A stretch of DNA of 64,000 nt from NCBI GenBank assembly GCA_015075625.1, contig JABTTZ010000002.1, forward strand, positions 1,116,001 to 1,180,000. Direction: 5' to 3'. Source of the DNA: Anaerolineales bacterium. GTDB taxonomy: Bacteria; Chloroflexota; Anaerolineae; Aggregatilineales; UBA2796. Each line of letters starts with the position of its first letter. Position 1 is the stretch's first letter. Below, piece by piece: positions 45,103-51,864 of this stretch. Under the pieces are notes generated by a model. That model had not been told where the DNA came from. It saw nothing but the letters and a program-made list of their open reading frames with translations, and did no database searches. The position numbers and the translations under genes were made by a program.

Positions 45103-45197
45103 AGGGTTTTAGCTTGGTAGAATGGTGGTGCGGGACGGTGACTGTCAGTGTAGCCGATTCAGATTCCACTCGCAACTCAACCGGAAAGAAACTGCCT

Positions 45198-46043
45198 ATG
45201 CCCCGTTTAGATTATCTGTTGATTGGGCATATTGCCCATGATGAAACCCCTGAGGGAGCAATTCTGGGGGGGACGGTGGCTTATGCAGGGGCGGCAGCAC
45301 AAGCGCTGGGAGCGCAGGTTGCCATCCTCACCAGCGGGCGAGTGGATGATCCAGTTTGGGGGCAGTTTCCTTTAGGCATTGAGACGCACTGTATCCCTGC
45401 CGCCGAAAGTACAATTTTTGTCAATGACTATACAGGTGATACACGCCGTCAGCGATTGATAGGGCGAGCCGAGGTACTCAGCGCAGAACACCTTCCAGCG
45501 GAGTGGAAAACAGCACGGATTGTCCACCTTGCCCCCCTTGCCGATGAGCTTGATCCGGCGCTGTGCGAACGCTTTCCAGCGGCGATCCTTGCCGCCACCC
45601 CCCAGGGTTGGATGCGCGGGTGGGATGCGGCGGGAACGGTAAGGGCGAAGGCATGGGCGGCGGCAGAACACTGGCTGCCCTATCTGAATGTGGTCATCCT
45701 CAGCGAGGACGACATCGGGCGGGATAGCGCATTAGAGGCGCATTATGCAGGCTTGGCGCGGCTGTTGATTGTGACACGGGCGGCGGCGGGCTGCACCATC
45801 TACCAGCGGGGACGTCCCTCCCTCAGCCTTGCTGCGCCCTCGGTCATCGCTGTCGATGCAACAGGGGCGGGCGATATTTTTGCCGGCGTCTTTCTGACCG
45901 TCCTAGAACGCAGTGGGGATGCGGCACTGGCGGGGCAGTGGGCTGTTTTTCTTGCCTCACAGAGCGTTACGCGGCGGGGGATTGCCAGCGTCCCAACGGC
46001 GACGGAGATCGCCCGTGCAGAGCGCGATTATCCTCTACTATGA
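45198..46043 (+). CDS. PfkB-family carbohydrate/nucleoside kinase
   Basis: A 281-residue ribokinase-fold enzyme. The C-terminal ATP/anion-hole signature is AVDATGAGDIFAGVFLTVLE with the catalytic Asp in GAGD, and the N-terminal part has LLIGHIAHDE and LGGTVAYAGAAAQALGAQVA. The substrate cannot be told from sequence. The ATG at 45198 gives the normal N-terminus; an open stretch upstream is not family-like. The length is slightly short for the family. Confidence 0.87.
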   Translation: MPRLDYLLIGHIAHDETPEGAILGGTVAYAGAAAQALGAQVAILTSGRVDDPVWGQFPLGIETHCIPAAESTIFVNDYTGDTRRQRLIGRAEVLSAEHLPAEWKTARIVHLAPLADELDPALCERFPAAILAATPQGWMRGWDAAGTVRAKAWAAAEHWLPYLNVVILSEDDIGRDSALEAHYAGLARLLIVTRAAAGCTIYQRGRPSLSLAAPSVIAVDATGAGDIFAGVFLTVLERSGDAALAGQWAVFLASQSVTRRGIASVPTATEIARAERDYPLL

Positions 46044-46087
46044 GGATGTAATAACAATGGGGATAGAGAAGATCGCCCGAATCCCCC

Positions 46088-47140
46088 TCAGCCCAAGCCC
46101 GCCATCGGCTGGACATCAAATCTGAAATCGCCCCGCGCCCCGCGAAGGTAATGCTGATGTGCCGCCGCGCCAATCATCGCCGCGTTATCGGTGCAGAGCG
46201 CGAGGGGTGGATAATAGACGGGCAGCGCCGACTCCGCCCGCATTGCCTCGCGCAGGGCGGTGTTGGCGCTGACGCCGCCGGAGAGCAGAATCGCCGTCGC
46301 TGCATGGTCGCGGGCGGCGGCAGCCATCTTCTCAACAAGCATGCTGACCGCCGCCGCCTGAAAACTTGCCGCCATATCGGGGATGCTCACCTCTGGGCGT
46401 AACGCCCCACTGCTCATTGACTCTTCGCCACGTATGCGTTTGCCTGATGCGGGAGGGGGCTGCACCGCCCGCATGACCGCCGTTTTCAAACCAGAAAAAC
46501 TGAAATCGTAGGGGTGATCCGCCCCCAATACGGAACGGGTGAAAGGGTAGCGGGTGGGATCGCCTTCCCGCGCCGCTTTCTCAATGGCGGGTCCGCCGGG
46601 ATAGGGAAGATTCAAAACGCGCCCGACTTTATCGAACGCTTCGCCCGCCGCGTCGTCTAGTGTCCGTCCGAGGCGGGTGTAATCACCATGCCCATGCATC
46701 AGGATCACATCGGTATGCCCACCGGAGACGATCAGACACAGCAGGGGAAAGCGGAAGGTTGGCGCATGTTCCGTCAGCCATAAACTGTAGAGATGCCCCT
46801 CAAGGTGGTTGATTGGCAAAAGGGGCTTCCCCCACCCAAACGCCAAGCCTTTGGCAAAATTGACCCCCACCAACAGCGACCCCGCCAAGCCGGGACCATG
46901 CGTCACGGCGAGCGCGTCTAGCGCCGCTGGCGATGTGCCGCTTTGCGCAAGGGCGGCGGCGACAACGCCGCTGATCGTCTCGACGTGAAGGCGCGAGGCA
47001 ACCTCTGGAAACACGCCGCCGTATTGCCGATGTATATCAATTTGAGAAGCGACGATGTTGGCGCGGATGATCGTCCCGTCCTCAATGACGGCGGCGGCGG
47101 TTTCGTCACAGCTTGTTTCAATGGCAAGGATAAGCGTCAT
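46088..47140 (-). CDS. tsaD: tRNA N6-adenosine threonylcarbamoyltransferase
   Basis: A 350-residue ASKHA-fold protein making t6A37 in ANN-decoding tRNAs with TsaB/TsaE. Motifs: LAIETSCDETAAAVIEDG, EVASRLHVETISGVV, the metal-binding HLEGHLYSLWL, VSGGHTDVILMHGHGDY, DDAAGEAFDKVGRVLNLPYP and LLSGGVSANTALR. Length is normal. It is the last recognisable housekeeping gene before the recombination scar; the first scar repeat starts 39 bases from its start codon. Confidence 0.96.
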   Translation of the reverse strand: MTLILAIETSCDETAAAVIEDGTIIRANIVASQIDIHRQYGGVFPEVASRLHVETISGVVAAALAQSGTSPAALDALAVTHGPGLAGSLLVGVNFAKGLAFGWGKPLLPINHLEGHLYSLWLTEHAPTFRFPLLCLIVSGGHTDVILMHGHGDYTRLGRTLDDAAGEAFDKVGRVLNLPYPGGPAIEKAAREGDPTRYPFTRSVLGADHPYDFSFSGLKTAVMRAVQPPPASGKRIRGEESMSSGALRPEVSIPDMAASFQAAAVSMLVEKMAAAARDHAATAILLSGGVSANTALREAMRAESALPVYYPPLALCTDNAAMIGAAAHQHYLRGARGDFRFDVQPMAGLG

Positions 47141-47178
47141 AGATGGTGCTGATCTTTCTTCGTGGCGAGGGGGTGTTT

Positions 47179-47353
47179 GAGCAATGGATTAACAAAGAGG
47201 AGGAAGGGGCTTAAAATCCCATGACGTACCTGAAAAGGCTGCACGGCGTCGTCGCCAAGTGGTAAGGCAAGGGTCTGCAAAGGACTTTCCCCATCGCTAA
47301 TTGAGAGAGCATTATAGCTCTCAATTGACCCCCTCAAACGAGGGGCTTTTTAT
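47179..47353 (+). repeat. Long direct repeat, copy 1 (ORF tail + tRNA-Cys-like half + terminator)
   Basis: Bases 47179-47282 match 48395-48498 over 104 bases with two mismatches by eye. The unit contains the last codons of an ORF (EQWINKEEEGA then stop), a spacer, and a tRNA-Cys-like 5' half (47245-47281). Copy 1 then has 34 extra bases before homology resumes at 47317 (GCTCTCAATT) and ends in a C-stem/G-stem hairpin with a T-run near 47347. The two copies bracket the HNH and ComF remnants. Confidence 0.85.
47245..47281 (+). other. tRNA-Cys-like 5' half (truncated tRNA, possible att remnant), copy 1
   Basis: The run has the features of the 5' half of tRNA-Cys: a GGCGTCG-type acceptor strand, a D-arm with GCCAAGTGGTAAGGC, and the anticodon loop with GCA (GGGTCTGCAAA). 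After the loop the sequence does not complete the anticodon stem, and no T-arm or 3' acceptor strand follows. It is therefore not a working tRNA gene. Break at the anticodon loop is a common crossover point for tRNA-targeting integrases. Confidence 0.6.
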
Positions 47354-47475
47354 TGCCCGACCTCTTGGCACAAAAAAGTGCTTTATAGCTAACCTTTGAT
47401 GCTACAATGACTTCATGACACGTCTCTTGGTTTGTTTTGTCTGTCTTGCCCTAAGTGAATGAGGAAGATATTCAG

Positions 47476-47730
47476 ATGATGAATTATGCACCGCCTGCCA
47501 GTATTCAGGAAGAAGTGCTGACTTTCTTGCTTTCGTCGCCTACACCGCAGCATGTGGTTGATTTTCACGCATCAGAAGCCGCACAAACCCGCTTACGCTA
47601 TTTGTTGGATGCCAATCGTGAGGGATACCTGACCCCAGAGGAACGTGCGGAATTGGACGAAGCCAGCCAGATGAATCATTTAATGATTCTGCTCAAGGCG
47701 AAAGCGCATAAGGCGATCCAAAATACATGA
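47476..47730 (+). CDS. Small protein encoded just upstream of an HNH endonuclease
   Basis: An 84-residue soluble protein (MMNYAPPASIQEEVLTFLLS; then ASEAAQTRLRYLLDANREGY and LTPEERAELDEASQMNHLMI). Proteins of this look are commonly found immediately before HNH endonuclease genes in Chloroflexota and cyanobacteria, an observation from memory; the role is unknown and may be antitoxin-like. GAGGA lies 10 nt before the ATG at 47476. Its stop overlaps the start of the HNH gene (ATGA). Confidence 0.7.
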   Translation: MMNYAPPASIQEEVLTFLLSSPTPQHVVDFHASEAAQTRLRYLLDANREGYLTPEERAELDEASQMNHLMILLKAKAHKAIQNT

Positions 47731-48136
47731 CCTACATCCCTGAAGCCTTGCGTCGTCAGGTCATTGAGCGTGCGGAAGGCTGTTGTGAATACTGCTTGAT
47801 TCACCAATCTGACAGTTTGTACACACATGAAGTTGATCACATTATCGCGGCGAGACCACCCTTGAGAATCTTTGCCTTGCCTGCCTAGATTGTAATCGCG
47901 CTAAGGGCAGTGATTTTGGCTCATTCGACCCAGAAACAGGTGAAATAGCCATGCTGTATAATCCCCGCCAACAAAGGTGGAAAGAGCATTTCCAATTGGA
48001 TGACACACACATTATTCCGTTGTCACCAGAGGGGCGCGTAACCGTGTTTATGCTAAATCTCAATAACGAAATCCGCATCAGGGCGCGTCAAGCGTTACTT
48101 GGATCTGGAAACTATCCCCCAAAGCGCATTGGGTGA
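47727..48136 (+). pseudogene. HNH endonuclease, frameshifted
   Basis: The first frame reads MTYIPEALRRQVIERAEGCC, EYCLIHQSDSLYTHEVDHII, the start of an HNH domain (CEYC, HEVDHI). About base 47850 a few bases are missing and the rest continues in another frame: GETTLENLCLACLDCNRAKG (CLDCNRAKG, the second zinc/HNH half), FDPETGEIAMLYNPRQQRW and HIIPLSPEGRVTVFML to a stop at 48136. The Lys/His/Gly residues normally between HIIA and GETTLEN are lost, so the gene is broken. It probably encoded a homing- or restriction-type nuclease. Confidence 0.85.
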
Positions 48137-48162
48137 GAGAAAACGGGTAACATAGCGCATAG

Positions 48163-48297
48163 CTACCCAAGATGCGGCGGTATATACTTCCCGCACCCTA
48201 CCACCTTCATTTGCCGTGCGCACTCATTTACCGTCGCTCCAGTCGTTATGACATCATCCACTATAAATACCTGCCTCCCACGCAAAAGATCGGGCTT
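48163..48297 (-). pseudogene. ComF-type phosphoribosyltransferase, C-terminal fragment
   Basis: Read leftward the frame gives KPDLLRGRQVFIVDDVITTG, then ATVNECARQMKVVGCGKY and a stop. This is the PRPP-binding segment and tail of a ComF/ComFC protein (VDDVITTGAT). Homology stops abruptly near 48298, where the open frame runs into an unrelated sequence, so only about 45 residues remain. The same motif occurs intact in the FtsK-ComFC fusion at 57920-60169, so this may be debris of a related element or of a chromosomal comF broken by insertion. Confidence 0.75.
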
Positions 48298-48298
48298 G

Positions 48299-48430
48299 CC
48301 CGTCGCCTTGATCATCGAGGATGGTGAGGTGAAGGTGGGGGTGATGAACTTCATACCCGACGCGAACGATTGGTTCACCAACCCCATCCCCCTAGAGCAA
48401 TGGATTGACAAAGAGAAGGAAGGGGCTTAA
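48299..48430 (+). pseudogene. ORF tail carried by repeat copy 2, unrecognised
   Basis: A 43-residue open stretch without its own start: PVALIIEDGEVKVGVMNFIP, DANDWFTNPIPLEQWIDKEK, EGA, stop. The last eleven residues have a near-identical counterpart in repeat copy 1 (EQWINKEEEGA). It begins where the ComF fragment on the other strand ends, so the point near 48298 is a junction. The parent protein is unknown. Confidence 0.4.
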
Positions 48431-48460
48431 AATCCCATGACGTACCTGAAAAGGCTGCAC

Positions 48461-48497
48461 GGCGTCGTCGCCAAGTGGTAAGGCAAGGGTCTGCAAA
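48461..48497 (+). other. tRNA-Cys-like 5' half, copy 2 (candidate element boundary)
   Basis: Identical to the tRNA-Cys-like half at 47245: acceptor 5' strand, D-arm and anticodon loop with GCA. Downstream only ACGCC (48508-48512) could pair with the acceptor 5' end; the 3' half of the anticodon arm and the T-arm are absent. Together with copy 1 it makes this the best candidate for the left attachment site of the accessory region. Confidence 0.6.
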
Positions 48498-48511
48498 GCT
48501 CTCAATTTACG

Positions 48512-48536
48512 CCCCCTCAAAGTAGAGGGGGTTTTT
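48512..48536 (+). terminator. Terminator at the scar/element border
   Basis: CCCCCTC (48512-48518) pairs with GAGGGGG (48525-48531) and is followed by TTTTT. It is the strongest hairpin of repeat copy 2. The final A+T stretch overlaps the stop codon of the leftward SH3 gene. Confidence 0.75.
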
Positions 48537-49752
48537 ATTTGGGGTAGATCGCAAATCGAGCATCTATTCCTTCACCCACAGCGACTACCTCAATTGCCCC
48601 CCGACGCCCTTCACTTGTCAGGATGCCTATTACGCTCCCCGCCCTGAACGAATCTCTTAGTACATGTTCGCCCTTGACCCCTTCCAAAAGATCAAAATGA
48701 ACATCGGTCATGACGATGTTGGAGATGATCGCTAGTTGCGCCCCACCTGTGGCATGTATCCCTGTGCCGTCAAGGTAGAAATCTGTCGTTCCTCCGTGAA
48801 GATCATAATTCGTGTTGGGGATGATCTCTATCCGGGACTCCACAAGTCGGGGGCGATCAACCCAATATCGCACTGTCATTTCGTGTTCGGGCAACGGTTG
48901 CCCCAACTGCATATCAGGATCGATAACGAGGGGGATTGTGTGTTCCCCAGTGTGATCAAGTGCTTTAGCCTGAATTGAAACCGTTCCTTCCCCTGCCGGG
49001 AACTTTGGTATAGATGCCCACAGGAACTGATCCCCATTCGCGCCCGCAACTGCGAACGCGCCCACATCAGAGGCGCTTACAATCGTCAGCTTTAGGATGA
49101 ACCATTCGCCCGGACGTGGCACAATCGGGTCCATGGTGTATTGGGTGATCGAAAGTCCGGGCGGCGGGGTGGCGGGGGATGGTGGATTGTCGTCATAGGT
49201 TGGCAGCATCATAGGATCGGCAATATCAATGAACCATGTGCTTACCCATGCGGGCGTACCCCAATACTGGAAGAATAGCCATTTCCCAGCTTCATCTCTT
49301 GCATCGAAGATGACGCGCCCACCGATCTTTAACACCCCAATTTGTTCACACTCCACACGCGGGCAAGCCCTCACCTTGACCGTATCCCTGACGATCCCTT
49401 GACGCGGGTCTTGGGCGTTCGCCCGGGCGGGGATCATCAGGGTAACAATGGAGATAATCCATAAGGCGCGTAAGCGTCGCCACAGCCGCCGCACAATCGA
49501 TCCGCGCCGCCGCTCCCTACGATATAGAGAAATAATCTCAGGGATCGTAAGTGAAGGGTGTTTCGACAATAAAAACCAAGCATGATCTGAGTTTCTTGCG
49601 GCGCGGGAAGCGATTAAATGCCGGATTGCGGTATGGGCGTCGCTGACGGGGCGTCCGTAAATTGTCCCATCGGTGGGGGTGAAACCCCTCGTTACGGGTG
49701 GCACGCGATCTCGCAGCGTGCGTCGGGGAAAAAAGTAACGGATGATTCTCAT
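48535..49752 (-). CDS. Membrane-anchored SH3-domain protein of the accessory element
   Basis: A 405-residue protein, last gene of the leftward operon. Residues ~1-90 are hydrophilic and cytoplasmic (TDGTIYGRPVSDAHTAIRHL, SLTIPEIISLYRRERRR). One span (~95-112) ends in a signal-peptide-like ARANAQ. A bacterial SH3 domain follows (~118-175; VKVRACPRVECEQIGVLKIG), then a C-terminal beta-rich domain (~200-405; VPRPGEWFILKLTIVSASDV) like an extracellular sugar- or peptide-binding fold. I know no such combination. An SH3 domain suggests contact with peptidoglycan. Confidence 0.75.
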   Translation of the reverse strand: MRIIRYFFPRRTLRDRVPPVTRGFTPTDGTIYGRPVSDAHTAIRHLIASRAARNSDHAWFLLSKHPSLTIPEIISLYRRERRRGSIVRRLWRRLRALWIISIVTLMIPARANAQDPRQGIVRDTVKVRACPRVECEQIGVLKIGGRVIFDARDEAGKWLFFQYWGTPAWVSTWFIDIADPMMLPTYDDNPPSPATPPPGLSITQYTMDPIVPRPGEWFILKLTIVSASDVGAFAVAGANGDQFLWASIPKFPAGEGTVSIQAKALDHTGEHTIPLVIDPDMQLGQPLPEHEMTVRYWVDRPRLVESRIEIIPNTNYDLHGGTTDFYLDGTGIHATGGAQLAIISNIVMTDVHFDLLEGVKGEHVLRDSFRAGSVIGILTSEGRRGAIEVVAVGEGIDARFAIYPK

Positions 49753-49770
49753 GGCGTTTTTTAAAGTTCC

Positions 49771-50193
49771 TCATGGTATTTCCGTATGTGAAGGGGTGGG
49801 TGTGCCATAGATTGCCTCATAGGTTGCCGACCATCTGGTAAGCATCCATGGACCCGGAGTCCATGTGGCAATCGCGCCGGGCGGGATAGGTGTTTCAGTT
49901 GGGGTTGGAGAGGGCAAGGGGGTAGGCATAGATGTTCCCAATGTTGGGGCGGGGATGCTCTTAGTGGGGGCAATCTCAATGAGTGGTGTAGGTAGAATAT
50001 CAGCAAGCGGCGTATCAGGGCGACGGGTAGATAGATAGAGGCTTACCAACCCAACAAACGCCATAACCCACACCATCCAATTAAACACCTTTCCCAGACA
50101 CCCCGAAACGGTTTGCCGCTCTAGGGGAAAATCCATCTCGGTGGGGTCTTCGCCGGGCGTTGCCCATGCGTATTTAGGTTCTGGTTTGCTCAT
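49771..50193 (-). CDS. Single-span Thr/Pro-rich membrane protein
   Basis: A 140-residue protein: ~36 cytoplasmic residues (MSKPEPKYAWATPGEDPTEM), one span (NWMVWVMAFVGLVSLYL), then an extracellular tail dominated by Pro, Thr and Ser and ending WSATYEAIYGTPTPSHTEIP. No family. It starts four bases after the stop of the 555-residue protein gene, in the same operon. Confidence 0.65.
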   Translation of the reverse strand: MSKPEPKYAWATPGEDPTEMDFPLERQTVSGCLGKVFNWMVWVMAFVGLVSLYLSTRRPDTPLADILPTPLIEIAPTKSIPAPTLGTSMPTPLPSPTPTETPIPPGAIATWTPGPWMLTRWSATYEAIYGTPTPSHTEIP

Positions 50194-50196
50194 GGG

Positions 50197-51864
50197 TCAC
50201 TTCGATGCATTGAGAATCCGTACCAACCGGACCCCTACCACGAGGGCAATTGCCACAAGTGCAATGAACGCAATGAAATCAACCAACCCTCCCGACATAG
50301 TGTTTAGCGTTCGGTATGTGTTAATTGCGTAATCCGCCGATGTTCCATCAAATGCATCCCCCACCACGAACGGCACGGTAGACAGTGTTAGCGCCGTTGG
50401 CGTTGGTCGAAAGCCGATAAAGCGACTTGTCGCAGTGGGAACGATTGGCAATAGGGTTGTGGTGAGAGTGAGAGTAATCGTCCCTGTGGGCGTTCGCGTG
50501 GCAAGTGCGACGGGGGTTGCCTCAGAGAAATTGCCGGGTGTGGCACTCGCCGCGATCAAGATGACAATCACAAAGATGAGCGCAATAAGGAACACTGCTG
50601 CGCCGGGCGACTGAGATACAAGACGGATCAACACCATGAGCGCACGCCACATGAAGAAAACGAAACTGATGACAAAAACGATAACCCTGACCAGAATATT
50701 GAATCCTATGACCAGCAAAAGGATCACCACAAGATCGCCCGTTTGACCAATTGACTCGCGCATTGTGCGCAAGACATAAAAGAAACCGCCGATGTTCCCC
50801 CCGATTTGATGCGCTTGATTGCGCAAATCTGCCATGGGCGTTCCCTGTGCATCAAGAAAAACCCGTGTAGACCACGCCTTGACCGCGCCTGAATATTGGG
50901 CAACCGAGGTGAGCGCCCCGTCCACCGGAATTAAGGCAACCCCCAGCACGTCACCGCTATACGCCGTTGCCAACATTGCCGTTTCGGTTGTTCGTGCCGG
51001 GATCGCCGAAGGAGCAACCATTGCCGGGCTAGGGAAGCGCGGCACTGGGAAGGGGAATCTCAAATCAGACGATTGTGGCGATGGGGTAGGAAAATGCCCT
51101 GATACAAGTGGTTCGAGGGTGTCTTGTGGCAATGCTGTGGGCGTTCCCGCACCCGGCGATGGGGAGGGTGTTTTTGTTGGAGTGAGTGGATTAGGCGTCC
51201 TCGTAAGTGAGGGCGTTAAGGTCGTAGTAGGGCGTGGCGTGTTTGTTGGTGGGGGAGTGTATTGTGATGTTGCGGTGGGTGTATGGGTTTGGGTAGGTGG
51301 TGTGGGAGTCCGGGTTACCTCGTTGGATGGGTTTTGGAAGCAAACACGATCCACAATAACGACAAACGCCTGCGCGGTATCAGGTGTTGCAGATGTCTGC
51401 ACAACATCAACTTGAAGTTCGGTTGAATCGACGGCGGGAAATTGTTGCGTGTAGACATTCCACTGGTAGAGTTGGTAGGATGATTGCTGAACAACAAACT
51501 GCGAACGTGGCACATAGCCAACCATCGGGGTGAATTCAAACCTGACAGGTATTTCTGTTCGTGCTGTGAAATAGACGCGAAAATCAATACGCACGATCTT
51601 ATTGTATTGATAGACGCGAACAATGCGCACATTTTCGGAATTGGGGTCAACCCCTACAGCATGAAAACCTTCCACTCCATAGGGTGATGATCCCGCTGTT
51701 TGGAATGTCCCAACCGCCGCCGCCCACATTGTCGCATTTGCGGCAGTATCTGTGATGCAGTAAAAACCCTGTGCATGGGCGCGTGCGGCGGGAATTACAA
51801 AGAGTAATCCCCCACTGACCAGACTGACTAGGGCGATTAATCCCCACAATTTATTACATTTCAT
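50197..51864 (-). CDS. Large exported membrane protein with Thr/Pro linker
   Basis: A 555-residue protein. Signal peptide LVSGGLLFVIPAARAHAQ; N-terminal beta domain (~33-178; VRIVRVYQYNKIVRIDFRVY, FQNPSNEV); Thr/Pro linker (~180-255); a spacer; then a membrane part with two or three spans (~375-445; GDLVVILLLVIGFNILVRVI, SPGAAVFLIALIFVIVILIA), a second Thr-rich stretch, and a last span (~530-550). The layout fits a surface-exposed assembly or channel component. The gene overlaps the end of the 630-residue protein gene by 11 bases. Confidence 0.7.
   Translation of the reverse strand: MKCNKLWGLIALVSLVSGGLLFVIPAARAHAQGFYCITDTAANATMWAAAVGTFQTAGSSPYGVEGFHAVGVDPNSENVRIVRVYQYNKIVRIDFRVYFTARTEIPVRFEFTPMVGYVPRSQFVVQQSSYQLYQWNVYTQQFPAVDSTELQVDVVQTSATPDTAQAFVVIVDRVCFQNPSNEVTRTPTPPTQTHTPTATSQYTPPPTNTPRPTTTLTPSLTRTPNPLTPTKTPSPSPGAGTPTALPQDTLEPLVSGHFPTPSPQSSDLRFPFPVPRFPSPAMVAPSAIPARTTETAMLATAYSGDVLGVALIPVDGALTSVAQYSGAVKAWSTRVFLDAQGTPMADLRNQAHQIGGNIGGFFYVLRTMRESIGQTGDLVVILLLVIGFNILVRVIVFVISFVFFMWRALMVLIRLVSQSPGAAVFLIALIFVIVILIAASATPGNFSEATPVALATRTPTGTITLTLTTTLLPIVPTATSRFIGFRPTPTALTLSTVPFVVGDAFDGTSADYAINTYRTLNTMSGGLVDFIAFIALVAIALVVGVRLVRILNASK

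Larger units (their letters stand above)
48395..48538 (+). repeat. Long direct repeat, copy 2
   Basis: Second copy of the unit at 47179: ORF tail, spacer, tRNA-Cys-like half and terminator. Relative to copy 1 it lacks 34 bases just after the anticodon loop, so CTGCAAA runs straight into GCTCTCAATT. It borders the first gene of the element (stop codon at 48535). Confidence 0.85.

Noticed and set aside
47245-48497. Functional tRNA-Cys genes
   Set aside because: Both copies lack the 3' half of the anticodon arm, the T-arm and the acceptor 3' strand, so neither can fold into a tRNA.
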